From Nocardia macrotermitis (lineage in GTDB: Bacteria > Actinomycetota > Actinomycetes > Mycobacteriales > Mycobacteriaceae): 64,000 nt of DNA. A program made the translations under genes and the position numbers. Numbering within the stretch: the stretch's first letter is position 1; each line of letters begins with the position of its first letter. Below the pieces are notes generated by a model. It was not told the origin of the DNA. It saw nothing but the letters and a program-made list of their open reading frames with translations, and did not search any database. Of the stretch, positions 7,829-15,831 are shown one piece after another. The DNA lies in NCBI RefSeq assembly GCF_009604405.1, contig NZ_WEGK01000006.1, forward strand, positions 310,001 through 374,000, read 5' to 3'.

Positions 7829-8841
7829 TTGGTCAGGAGTCCTTCCAGCGGGTTGTCGAAGTTCACGATCGGCCGCGGGAACGCCGAGATCTGTTGTTCC
7901 ACATTGTCTTTACCGATGAACGCGATCGGCGAGACCACCCGGTCCGGCAGCTTCTTGCCCTGATGCTGCGCCAGGCAGCCCTGCACCGCGAGTTGTCCTT
8001 CGGCATAAGGGTATTGGGTGACGGTCCCGTACAGCGTGCCTGCCTTGACCGCCTCCAGCGCGGCCTGGATGCCGTCGACCGAGATCACCTTGATCTGCCC
8101 GGTGCGGCCCGCGTTCTTGATCGCCTGCGCCGCGCCCAGACCCATGGTGTCGTTGGCGGAGAAGATGCCGGTGATGTCCGGATGTGCCTTCAGGATCGCC
8201 TCGGTGACCTGCAATCCCTTGTCCTGCTCGTAATCCGCGGGCGCTTCCTGGACGATGTCCAGCTTGCCCGCGACGGCCTCGGCGAACCCCTTGTCGCGGT
8301 TGATGCCGTTCTGCTCACCGGCGATGCCTTGCAGGACAGCGACTTTGCCGCTGCCGCCGAGCGCCTCGAGCAGCTTGCCGCCCGCGGTCTTCCCGGCCTC
8401 GATGTTGTCCGAGCCGATGAAACTCGCGTACGAGACCCCCGCGGACTTGGACGCGGCCGGATCGATCTGGGTGTCCAGGTTCAGGATCGGAATGTTCTTG
8501 CGCGCCACCGCGGTGAGCGGGGTGATGACGTTGGTGCCGTTCACCGGGACGACCCCGAAGCAGCCGAAGCCCTGCGCGGCCATGGTGGAGATCTGCGCGT
8601 TCTCGCCGTCGGCGTCGGTTTCGGACTGCCCGGCCTGCACGGTGACCTTCACGCCGAGCTTGGCCGCCTCGGCCATCGCCCCGTCGCGCAACGCCGCCCA
8701 GTACGGGTTGGTGAAGTTGCGGGTGACGATGGCGATCTTGAATTCCCCGGAGCTGCTGTTGTCGCCACGCCCGCAGGCGGCCGCGGCGAGCGCGCCGACG
8801 AGGACAAGCGGCACCATCGCACGCCTGAATCGAGCATTCAT
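7825..8841 (-). CDS. rbsB: Ribose ABC transporter substrate-binding lipoprotein RbsB
   Basis: This 338-residue protein has a lipoprotein signal (NARFRRAMVPLVLVGALAAA, then Cys23 of the lipobox), so it is anchored outside the membrane. The mature part is a periplasmic-binding type-I sugar-binding fold: VTRNFTNPYWAALRDGA, NLDTQID, GIFSANDTMGLGAAQA and VISVDGI are the usual hinge and ligand segments. It captures ribose (or a related pentose) and delivers it to RbsC. It is the first gene of the operon. Transcription starts from the intergenic region that holds the palindromic operator at 8866-8895. A GAGGG lies about 12 bases before the ATG. Confidence 0.93.
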   Translation of the reverse strand: MNARFRRAMVPLVLVGALAAAACGRGDNSSSGEFKIAIVTRNFTNPYWAALRDGAMAEAAKLGVKVTVQAGQSETDADGENAQISTMAAQGFGCFGVVPVNGTNVITPLTAVARKNIPILNLDTQIDPAASKSAGVSYASFIGSDNIEAGKTAGGKLLEALGGSGKVAVLQGIAGEQNGINRDKGFAEAVAGKLDIVQEAPADYEQDKGLQVTEAILKAHPDITGIFSANDTMGLGAAQAIKNAGRTGQIKVISVDGIQAALEAVKAGTLYGTVTQYPYAEGQLAVQGCLAQHQGKKLPDRVVSPIAFIGKDNVEQQISAFPRPIVNFDNPLEGLLTK

Positions 8842-8865
8842 GGGTGTTCGACCTATCCCTCTGTG

Positions 8866-8895
8866 ATCAACTCGTGTTGATCAACACGAATTGAT
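8866..8895. promoter_or_regulatory. Palindromic operator between rbsB and rbsR (putative LacI-family site)
   Basis: The core CGTGTTGATCAACACG (8873-8888) is a perfect 16-bp palindrome, and the symmetry extends to 30 bp with one mismatched pair. A central even-spaced palindrome of this size is the usual site for LacI-family regulators. It lies between the divergent rbsB and rbsR genes, so it probably controls both. Confidence 0.75.
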
Positions 8896-8985
8896 GAGTA
8901 GTCTGTGACCCGAGTCACCAACTGTCAAGAGGTTGGTCCCAATAGCGTGGAATCGGACCGTGATCGAGGACGAGGAGAGCTCCGC

Positions 8986-9990
8986 ATGGCAGTGACACGC
9001 GCGGATGTGGCGCGGCTGGCCGGTACCTCGCCCGCGTTGGTGAGCTATGTGCTCAACGGCGGGCCGCGGCAGGTCGCACCGGCGACCCGTGCGCGGATCG
9101 AGGCGGCCATCGCCGAGTTGGGGTACCGGCCCAATATGTCCGCGCGCAGCCTGCGGATGAATCGCGGGCACGCGCTGGGCATGGTGATTCCCGACGGTGC
9201 GAATCCGTTCTTCTCCGAGCTGTCCGCGGTCGTCGAGGCGGCGGCGTTCGCGCGCGGGTACCCGTTGTTCGTGGGTAACGCCGCGGGTGATTCCGAGCGT
9301 GAACAAGCCTATGTGCGGACCTTCATCGACCGGAGAGTCGAAGGGCTGCTGGCGATTTCGTCGTCCTGGGAGAGCGGCGTGGGTGATGCCTGTGTCGAGG
9401 CGGGGATGGCGTTGGTCGCCGTGGACCGCATCATCGATCCGGCCCGGTTCGCCCATGTGATGTGTGATTCGGTGGGGGGCGCGCGTGACGCGGTCGCCCA
9501 TCTGATCGAGCACGGGCATCGCGAGATCGCCTGTCTGAGTGGGCCGCACGTTTCCACGGCCGAGGATCGCGTGCAGGGATACCGAAATGCGTTGTCCGAG
9601 CACGGATTGCCCGAAGGGCCGATAGTTCGGACGGATTTCGGCGGCGCGGCCGGTTACCGGGCACTGTCCGACCTGCTCGCCGAATCACCACGTCCGACAG
9701 CGGTTTTCGTCACCAGCGACCTTCAGGCGATGGGTATGCTGCGAGCCGCCTACGACGCCGGTCTGCGCGTCCCCGACGACCTGGCCGTGGTCGCCTTCGA
9801 CGGCATCGAATACGCCCGCTACACTCGCCCCGGCCTCACCACCATGGTTCAGCCCACCCGCCGCATGGGCGAACTCGCCGTGGAACTACTGCTCGACCAG
9901 ATCGACAGCGGTACAACGGATCCCGGCGTCCGAAACCTCGAAGCGGCACTCACCACCCGAGGCTCGTGCGGCTGCCCCGACGATTTCTGA
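8986..9990 (+). CDS. rbsR: LacI-family transcriptional regulator of the ribose operon
   Basis: The 334-residue protein has an N-terminal LacI helix-turn-helix (TRADVARLAGTSPALVSYVL, with the hinge helix at YRPNMSARSLR) and a type-I periplasmic-binding effector domain (ALGMVIPDGANPFFSEL, FVTSDLQAMGMLRAA, VAFDGIEYARYTRPGLTTM). It is expected to repress rbsBCAKD and itself, with release by ribose or a phosphorylated derivative. ATG at 8986 has GAGGAGAG upstream; the longer frame from 8905 runs into the promoter region. Divergent placement with a 30-bp palindrome in between supports the assignment. The effector has not been shown. Confidence 0.88.
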   Translation: MAVTRADVARLAGTSPALVSYVLNGGPRQVAPATRARIEAAIAELGYRPNMSARSLRMNRGHALGMVIPDGANPFFSELSAVVEAAAFARGYPLFVGNAAGDSEREQAYVRTFIDRRVEGLLAISSSWESGVGDACVEAGMALVAVDRIIDPARFAHVMCDSVGGARDAVAHLIEHGHREIACLSGPHVSTAEDRVQGYRNALSEHGLPEGPIVRTDFGGAAGYRALSDLLAESPRPTAVFVTSDLQAMGMLRAAYDAGLRVPDDLAVVAFDGIEYARYTRPGLTTMVQPTRRMGELAVELLLDQIDSGTTDPGVRNLEAALTTRGSCGCPDDF

Positions 9991-10376
9991 CCCCGTCGGT
10001 CGCACGAAGCTCCGGAGTGAAGTCGTTGCCCGCGAACAACATCGGCCCGGTGCGCTGTCGTCTACTCGGGAATCCCGCGCCGCGAGCCCGCTCCAACTGC
10101 TCATCCCGATGATTGCGCTGGTCTTGTCGCGCGGGTGATATCGATGTGCCGCTGGATTGCTGTAGCGGGACGGATCGGCGGTTTCCGATCGGTGGATCTG
10201 CCGGAACATCTCTGAGCAGCGAGGATGGTTTGCGGATGGCCGGTGATGGGAATTCGTCATCTGTTGTTGGCCAGTTGCTCGGCTGTGTGTTGCGCGATTT
10301 CGGTTGCGGCGACGGTAGATTCAGCGCGGGGTGTCGGAGCGGTGCCGGTGTATCGACGACCATTGCGAGGTATTTG
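9991..10376. other. Intergenic region without recognised gene
   Basis: These 386 bases between rbsR and the ribonuclease gene contain open frames on both strands, but none has a convincing start, codon pattern or motif. The stretch from about 10300 holds the ribosome site GCGAGG for the ribonuclease. No repeat or terminator stands out. Confidence 0.5.
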
Positions 10377-10853
10377 ATGATGAACGATCCGATGTCGCCG
10401 GACACGCTGTCGTCCGAAAGAGGCTGGACCAAGCCGTTCTCGCGGCTCGCCGCGATGACGCTGGCCACCATGGTCGCGTTGTCGGTGCTGCTGGGCGGCC
10501 TGGGCGCGACGCAGTCGACCGGTACCGCGACGGTGGCCACGCAACACGCCACCGACCTGCGGCTGATCGCCTGCACGGTCTCCGATCAGGCCCGCCAGAC
10601 GCTGACCCTGATCGATTCCGGGCAGTGGCCCCCGCAGGACGGTTCCGGCACCAAGGGCGGCACCACCTGGAGCGACCGCGAAGGCAACCTCCCCAAGACC
10701 GACGCCGGCGGCAAGGCCATCCACTACAAGGAGTGGGACGTCAACCGCAAGATCCCCGGCCACAACCGCGACGCCGAACGCATCGTCACCGGCGACGACG
10801 GCTCCGCCTGGTACACCAACGACCACTACGCCACCTTCTGCCGAATGCGTTGA
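10377..10853 (+). CDS. Secreted guanyl-specific ribonuclease (barnase/T1/Sa family)
   Basis: The 158-residue precursor has a cytoplasmic N-terminus, a hydrophobic segment (LAAMTLATMVALSVLLGGLGA, about 24-44) acting as a signal peptide or anchor, and a C-terminal microbial RNase domain. The catalytic triad of this family is recognisable: Glu119 (HYKEWDV), Arg135 (DAERIVTG) and His150 (NDHYATF). RNase Sa from Streptomyces has the same order. It would cleave RNA after guanosine outside the cell. Cys66 and Cys155 could form the disulfide known from RNase Sa. ATG at 10377 is chosen because GAGG lies six bases before it. No barstar-like inhibitor is adjacent. Confidence 0.87.
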   Translation: MMNDPMSPDTLSSERGWTKPFSRLAAMTLATMVALSVLLGGLGATQSTGTATVATQHATDLRLIACTVSDQARQTLTLIDSGQWPPQDGSGTKGGTTWSDREGNLPKTDAGGKAIHYKEWDVNRKIPGHNRDAERIVTGDDGSAWYTNDHYATFCRMR

Positions 10854-10880
10854 CCCACAACCATTCCCACTGAACACCAC

Positions 10881-10912
10881 CCGCGCGCCCGACCTTCGGA
10901 TCGGGCGCGCGG
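10881..10912. terminator. Hairpin terminator between RNase and HxlR genes
   Basis: Perfect 12-bp arms CCGCGCGCCCGA and TCGGGCGCGCGG surround an eight-base loop. It sits between two convergent genes and can serve both directions; no U tract follows. Confidence 0.7.
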
Positions 10913-10923
10913 TGTGTCTGTGG

Positions 10924-11313
10924 CTATCGCGGTCCGATCACATCCGGTTGGTCTGTCGGCTCGGGCCGGTGGGCCGGGGTGGCCAGGAGGTGGTCGAGGT
11001 GGGTGCGGGACCAGGTGCAGAGGGTGTGGACTGTGGTCAGGAGTTCGGTACCGGGGGTGGTGAGGGTGTAGTCGACGTGGGGGTTGGGGGTGTGGTGGTC
11101 GAATCTGGTTATCAGGCCGTGGTTTTCGAGGTCTCGTAGGGTTTGGGTGAGCATCTTGAAGCTGATGCCCTGGACCGCGCGGTGTAGTTCGCGGAAGCGG
11201 TGTCGTCCGCTGTCGATCTCCTCCAGGACCCGCAGTGCCCATTTGGTCGACACCACCGCGAAGACTCGCAGCGCGATGTCGTGTGCGTGTCGCTGTTCGT
11301 CGTCGGGGTTCAC
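10924..11313 (-). CDS. HxlR-family winged-helix transcriptional regulator
   Basis: A 129-residue HxlR (DUF24) regulator. Recognisable segments are VVSTKWALRVLEEIDSGRHR (about 20-39), FRELHRAVQGISFKMLTQTL (recognition helix region) and the wing HGLITRFDHHTPNPHVDYTLT. These dimeric repressors or activators usually respond to electrophiles, quinones or oxidative stress. It is divergent from a VOC-family gene, with only 57 bp between the two starts, so that gene is the probable target. The C-terminal 30 residues are proline-rich and variable. The effector is unknown. Confidence 0.88.
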   Translation of the reverse strand: MNPDDEQRHAHDIALRVFAVVSTKWALRVLEEIDSGRHRFRELHRAVQGISFKMLTQTLRDLENHGLITRFDHHTPNPHVDYTLTTPGTELLTTVHTLCTWSRTHLDHLLATPAHRPEPTDQPDVIGPR

Positions 11314-11370
11314 CGCTCACCTTCGAGTGCGTACTGCCGCTGTCGCCGGATCGGCCGTAGCGTCCGGCAC

Positions 11371-11745
11371 ATGCGAATTCTGAAGACCTATGCCCGGCTG
11401 TTCGTCGCCGATCTGGACACGGCATTGCCGATCTATCAGCAGCTCGTGGGGGCGGCGCCGGACCTTCGGGTCGGGTTCGAGGCCGCGGAACTCGCCGCGA
11501 TCGGCGACTTCCTGCTCATCGCCGGCCCACCCGAGGCCGTCGACGGCTACCGCGCGACCATCGGTCCGGCGATCGTCGACGACCTGGATGAACTCGTGGA
11601 AGTCCTCACCGCCGCGGGCGCGACCCTGACCGGTGGCCCCTTCCACGGCCCGACCGGTCGACTCGCCTATCTCGACCACCCCGACGGCACGAACGTCGAA
11701 TACGTCGAATGGACGGCATCGATACGCGAGCGCATACTCGGCTGA
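11371..11745 (+). CDS. VOC-family (glyoxalase/dioxygenase fold) protein
   Basis: A 124-residue single-module VOC protein with the beta-alpha-beta-beta-beta pattern: RLFVADLDTALPIYQQLVG (residues 9-27), DFLLIAGPPEAVDGYRATI, DDLDELVEVLTAAGATL and LAYLDHPDGTNVEYVEW. Metal ligands of glyoxalase I are not clearly conserved at the first position, so a resistance or binding role is as likely as catalysis. ATG at 11371 is the natural start (MRILKTYARLFV); the longer frame overlaps the divergent HxlR gene. Its expression is probably controlled by that HxlR regulator. Confidence 0.82.
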   Translation: MRILKTYARLFVADLDTALPIYQQLVGAAPDLRVGFEAAELAAIGDFLLIAGPPEAVDGYRATIGPAIVDDLDELVEVLTAAGATLTGGPFHGPTGRLAYLDHPDGTNVEYVEWTASIRERILG

Positions 11746-11764
11746 GTGCCGGTCGAAAACCGTT

Positions 11765-11793
11765 GGCCGGCACCGGATCATCCGGTGCCGGCC
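11765..11793. terminator. Bidirectional hairpin terminator between VOC and OYE genes
   Basis: Arms GGCCGGCACCGGA and TCCGGTGCCGGCC pair perfectly over 13 bp with a three-base loop. It is placed 20 bp after the VOC stop and 10 bp before the end of the convergent flavoprotein gene. Confidence 0.8.
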
Positions 11794-11802
11794 GTCGCGG
11801 GA

Positions 11803-12909
11803 CTACCGGAACGGAACGATATCCGCGAGTTGCCGCGCGCGAATCTTGTTCACCCATTCCGGGTCGGCGAGCAGTGCCCGGCCCAGGGCCACGACGTCGA
11901 ATTCCCCGCGTTCGAACTGGTCGGTGAGGAAGCGGAACCGGTCGGCCTGGGTCTCGTCGATGGTGTCGCCGCGGAATACGCTGTCCACGCCCACCGAACC
12001 GACGGTGATGACGGGGCGTCCGGTGATCTTCCTGGTCCAACCCGCCAGGCTCAGATCGGCTGCGTGGTCGGTGAATTCGGGCAGCCAGTGGCGGCGCAGC
12101 GAGGTGTGGAAGATATCGACTCCGGCGTCGACGAGCGGGGCCAGCAGTTCCTCGAGTTCACCGGGATTGTCGGCGATCCGGGCGGTGTAGTCGACGCCCT
12201 TCCACTGTGAGAAACGGTAGATGATCGGGAAATCGGGGCCGACCGCCGCGCGTACGGCCGCGACCACGCGCGCGGGGAACGCCGCCCGCCGACGCGGCGT
12301 GACGCCGTAGTCGTCGGTGCGCTGATTGGTTGTGGCCCAGAAGAATTGGTCCAGCAGATAGCCGTGCGCACCGTGGATCTCCACCCCGTCGAAGCCGAGT
12401 TCCTGTGCCAGCAAAGCGGATTCGACGTAGGAGGCGATCAGGGTGTCCAGATCGTCGACGGTCAACGCCCGGCCGACCGGCGCGCCCTCGTGATCCACAC
12501 CCGACGGGCTCACCGACAACGTGTCCGGCTCGAATTCGGGCGTGTTACCCCGGTCGACGCCGGTGTGCCACAGCTGCGGCACGATCGCCGCACCCTCCGC
12601 GTGCACCGCCTCGGCCACCGCCTTCCAGCCCGCCGCGCTGTCCGTGCCGTAGAACCGCGGCACCGCCGAGAACGGCCCGGCCGCCGGGCCGCGCACATAG
12701 GTGCCCTCGGTGATGATCAGCCCGACCCCACCGGCCGCATGCTCCCGGTAGTACTCGATGTTCTCCGAATTCGGCACTCCGCCAGGCGATTTCACGCGCG
12801 TCATCGGAGCCATCGCGAACCGGTTCCGCAGTCGCAGCGATCCGGCGTCGAATTCGGTGAACAGTGCGTCGAGCTGGATCGCCGAGTCACCGGCCGATTC
12901 TTGTGACAT
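11803..12909 (-). CDS. Old Yellow Enzyme family NADH:flavin oxidoreductase
   Basis: The 368-residue FMN-dependent TIM barrel reduces activated alkenes (enoates, nitro compounds) with NAD(P)H. Landmarks are LFTEFDAGSLRLRNRFAMAP at the start, MTRV, the active-site segment IHGAHGYLLDQFF (substrate-binding His pair), RLSQ-like YRFSQWKG, and the phosphate-binding AGWTRKITGRPVITVGSVG followed by VALGRALLADPEW. The start is the ATG at 12909 with GGAAGGA upstream; the longer frame upstream has no family similarity. It stands alone and is convergent with the VOC gene, so its physiological substrate cannot be inferred. Confidence 0.92.
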   Translation of the reverse strand: MSQESAGDSAIQLDALFTEFDAGSLRLRNRFAMAPMTRVKSPGGVPNSENIEYYREHAAGGVGLIITEGTYVRGPAAGPFSAVPRFYGTDSAAGWKAVAEAVHAEGAAIVPQLWHTGVDRGNTPEFEPDTLSVSPSGVDHEGAPVGRALTVDDLDTLIASYVESALLAQELGFDGVEIHGAHGYLLDQFFWATTNQRTDDYGVTPRRRAAFPARVVAAVRAAVGPDFPIIYRFSQWKGVDYTARIADNPGELEELLAPLVDAGVDIFHTSLRRHWLPEFTDHAADLSLAGWTRKITGRPVITVGSVGVDSVFRGDTIDETQADRFRFLTDQFERGEFDVVALGRALLADPEWVNKIRARQLADIVPFR

Positions 12910-13197
12910 GGAGCATATTTCCTTCCGATGCGGCATTCGATCGTGAAGATCCGATCGCCCGAACAACGCCGCAGACGTCCCGGCCATTCCTGCTCGGATG
13001 TGATCGCGGTAACCGGGCGCGCACTGCGCGGCTGTACGGTCCGGCGATATTCGACGGCCTGGGGCAGACGCATAACCGCTGCTCAGAGCCATTCTGGGCG
13101 GCTATAACCCGGGATATCCGGTAGCGCTCGAACCTCCCGATATGGTCGAGTGGTTGTCCCACCCGGATGCGATTTCCGAGCGAAGCGAGCCCGAGCG

Positions 13198-15696
13198 ATG
13201 ACTGCCGTCGAACCCCCGAACAGCGATGAGATCTACGACCCACAGGCCGTGATCGACAAGTGGCTCGCGGTGTGGGACGAACTCGGTACCTTCGAGGTGG
13301 ACCGGACCGATAACGAGCCGGATCGGCCGCGGCGCTACGTGGTGAGCATGTTCGCGTACCCGTCCGGTGACCTGCACATGGGCCACGGCGAGGTGTTCTC
13401 GATCAGCGATGCGATCGCGCGCTTCGCCCGGATGCGCGGTGCCGAGACCCTGTTCCCGGTCGGCTGGGACTCCTTCGGCCTGCCCGCCGAGAACGCGGCG
13501 TTCAAACGCGGTCTGGATCCCCGGGAGTGGACCTACACCAATATCGAGACACAGGCGGATTCCTTTCGGCGGCTGGGGATCTCGTTCGACTGGCGCACCC
13601 GTCTGCACACCAGTGATCCGGAGTACTACCGGTGGAACCAGTGGCTGTTCCTGCGGCTGTTCGAGCGGGGGCTGGCGTACCGCGATGACGCCATGGTGAA
13701 TTGGTGCCCGCAGGATCGAACGGTGCTGGCCAACGAACAGGTGGTGAGCGGTCGCTGTGAACGATGCGGAGCCGAGGTCGTCAAACGCGCACTCACCCAA
13801 TGGTTCTTCCGGATCAGCGCGTACGCCCAGCGACTGCTGGACGACATGGATCGGATCGAACCGGGTTGGCCGCCGGAAATCCTGACCATGCAACGCAATT
13901 GGATCGGACGTTCGGAGGGCGCGCATATCGACTTCGCCATCGAGGGCCGCGACGAGCCGGTGCGTATCTTCACCACCAGACCGGAAACCCTGTTCGGCGC
14001 AACATTTTTCGTGATCGCCTTCGACGCGCCACTGGCCGCGCAACTGTGCGCACCCGAGTGCCGCGCCGCCTTCGAAACCTACGTCCGGCAGGTTTCCGCG
14101 AGCACCGATATCGAGCGCTTGGCCACGGATCGACCCAAAACCGGTGTGTTCCTGGGCCGGTACGCGATCAATCCGGCCACCGGCGAACGGATTCCGGTCT
14201 ACGCGGCGGACTACGTACTCGCGACCTACGGCACCGGCGCGGTCATGGCCGTACCCGCACACGATCAGCGCGACCTGGATTTCGCTCGGACACAGGGGAT
14301 TCCGGTGCAGACCGTGATCGACACCGGCGCGGCCGACCCGGCCCGAACCGGCGTCGCCACCGACGGCGCGGGAGTACTGATCTCCTCCGGACGCTTCACC
14401 GGGCAGTCCGATACCGAGGCCCGCGCGGCGATCGTGGCCGACCTGACCGAGCGCGGTATCGGCGCGAGCGCGGTCACCTACCGCCTGCGCGACTGGCTGC
14501 TGTCACGCCAGAGATATTGGGGCACACCGATTCCCATCATCCACTGCGACGACTGCGGTCAGGTGCCGGTGCCCGACGACCAACTGCCGGTACGTCTGCC
14601 CGAGAGCGGTTACGACCTGCGCCCGGACGACGGCCGCGCACCCCTGGCCAGCGCGCACGAGTGGGTCCGGGTGCCGTGCCCGCGCTGCGGTATCACCGCC
14701 CGTCGCGACACCGACACCATGGACACCTTCGTCGACTCGTCCTGGTATTTCCTGCGATACCCGAATCCGGACTTCACGCAGGGCCCGTTCGATCCCGCCG
14801 AGATCGCCCGCTGGCTGCCGGTGGACGAATACATCGGCGGCAAGGAGCACGCCACCGGCCACCTGCTCTACGCGCGTTTCCTGACCAAGGTCCTGCACGA
14901 TCTGGGCCTGCTGCCGTTCACCGAGCCGATGACCCGCCTGACCAATCAGGGCCAGGTGCTGATGGACGGCAAGGCGATGAGCAAGAGCCTGGGCAACCTG
15001 GTCGACCTGCGAAGTCAGATCCGGCAGTACGGCCCGGACGCGGTGCGGGTCACCATGATCTTCGCCGGACCGCCCGAGGACGATATCGACTGGGCCGATG
15101 TCTCCCCGCAGGGCGCGGTCAAATGGCTGGCCCGGATATGGCGTCTGGCGGTCGACATCGGTTCCGCCGCAGGCACTTCCGAGCCCACCTCGAACAGTGC
15201 GACGCTGCGCCGGGACGTGCACGCGACGATCGCCGAAACCACCGCGCTGATGACCGGCAAACGCCTCAATGTCGCTGTCGCCCAACTGATGCGCTTGACC
15301 AACCTGCTGCGCAAGGCCGTCGACACCGGCCCCGGACCGGCCGACCCCGCGGTCCGCGAGGGCGTCGAGGCGCTGGTCCGGATGTCCTCCTGCTTCGCCC
15401 CCTTCACCGCCGAGGAATCCTGGGAACGCCTGGGCCATAACCCCTCGGTCTCCGACGCGGGCTGGCCCACCCCCGACCCGTCCCTGCTCGCCCACGACAC
15501 CACGACCTGCGTCATCCAGATCGACGGCAAACTGCGCGACCGCCTGCAAGTCCCCGTCGACATCGACGAAACCGCCCTGCGCGCCCTGGCGCTGGCCTCG
15601 GCCACCATCACCGATGCGCTGGCCGGTCGTGCCACGACGAGAGTGATCGTGCGCGCCCCGCGACTGGTGAACCTGGTGACGAAACACGGGCGATAA
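13198..15696 (+). CDS. leuS: Leucyl-tRNA synthetase, compact form
   Basis: The 832-residue class-I synthetase charges tRNA-Leu with leucine. The HIGH-type motif is HMGH (60-63) after SMFAYPSGDL, and the KMSKS loop is KAMSKS (592-597). Zinc-knuckle cysteines appear in NWCPQD and CERCG and again in HCDDCG and CPRCG. The editing domain keeps its threonine-rich TTRPETLFGAT and its YGTGAVMAVPAHDQRD segment, so proofreading should work. It is clearly shorter than the usual actinobacterial housekeeping enzyme (about 950-970 residues, 969 in M. tuberculosis from memory) and closer in size to bacterial-type enzymes, which suggests a second copy. The ATG at 13198 lacks a strong ribosome site. A transporter gene follows 135 bp later. 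Confidence 0.93.
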   Translation: MTAVEPPNSDEIYDPQAVIDKWLAVWDELGTFEVDRTDNEPDRPRRYVVSMFAYPSGDLHMGHGEVFSISDAIARFARMRGAETLFPVGWDSFGLPAENAAFKRGLDPREWTYTNIETQADSFRRLGISFDWRTRLHTSDPEYYRWNQWLFLRLFERGLAYRDDAMVNWCPQDRTVLANEQVVSGRCERCGAEVVKRALTQWFFRISAYAQRLLDDMDRIEPGWPPEILTMQRNWIGRSEGAHIDFAIEGRDEPVRIFTTRPETLFGATFFVIAFDAPLAAQLCAPECRAAFETYVRQVSASTDIERLATDRPKTGVFLGRYAINPATGERIPVYAADYVLATYGTGAVMAVPAHDQRDLDFARTQGIPVQTVIDTGAADPARTGVATDGAGVLISSGRFTGQSDTEARAAIVADLTERGIGASAVTYRLRDWLLSRQRYWGTPIPIIHCDDCGQVPVPDDQLPVRLPESGYDLRPDDGRAPLASAHEWVRVPCPRCGITARRDTDTMDTFVDSSWYFLRYPNPDFTQGPFDPAEIARWLPVDEYIGGKEHATGHLLYARFLTKVLHDLGLLPFTEPMTRLTNQGQVLMDGKAMSKSLGNLVDLRSQIRQYGPDAVRVTMIFAGPPEDDIDWADVSPQGAVKWLARIWRLAVDIGSAAGTSEPTSNSATLRRDVHATIAETTALMTGKRLNVAVAQLMRLTNLLRKAVDTGPGPADPAVREGVEALVRMSSCFAPFTAEESWERLGHNPSVSDAGWPTPDPSLLAHDTTTCVIQIDGKLRDRLQVPVDIDETALRALALASATITDALAGRATTRVIVRAPRLVNLVTKHGR

Positions 15697-15831
15697 CAGT
15701 CTGCACGCCTTACCCGGGAAGTTCGCTCGAGATTCGCTCATGATCACCTAGCCTGGGTAGGCCGATCATGGCCGGGTGGTATTCGCCGAGGATCGGGATG
15801 GTTGACCCGCAGTCCGAGGAGGTCGTGTCCG

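Noticed and set aside
10854..11370. Barstar inhibitor gene next to the ribonuclease
   Set aside because: The adjacent genes are an HxlR regulator and a VOC protein; neither resembles barstar.
12910..13197. T-box leader upstream of leuS
   Set aside because: No T-box core, specifier loop or terminator/antiterminator pair could be recognised in the 288 bases.
13198..15696. leuS as a decaying pseudogene
   Set aside because: The frame is uninterrupted and HMGH, KAMSKS, zinc-knuckle and editing motifs are all intact.
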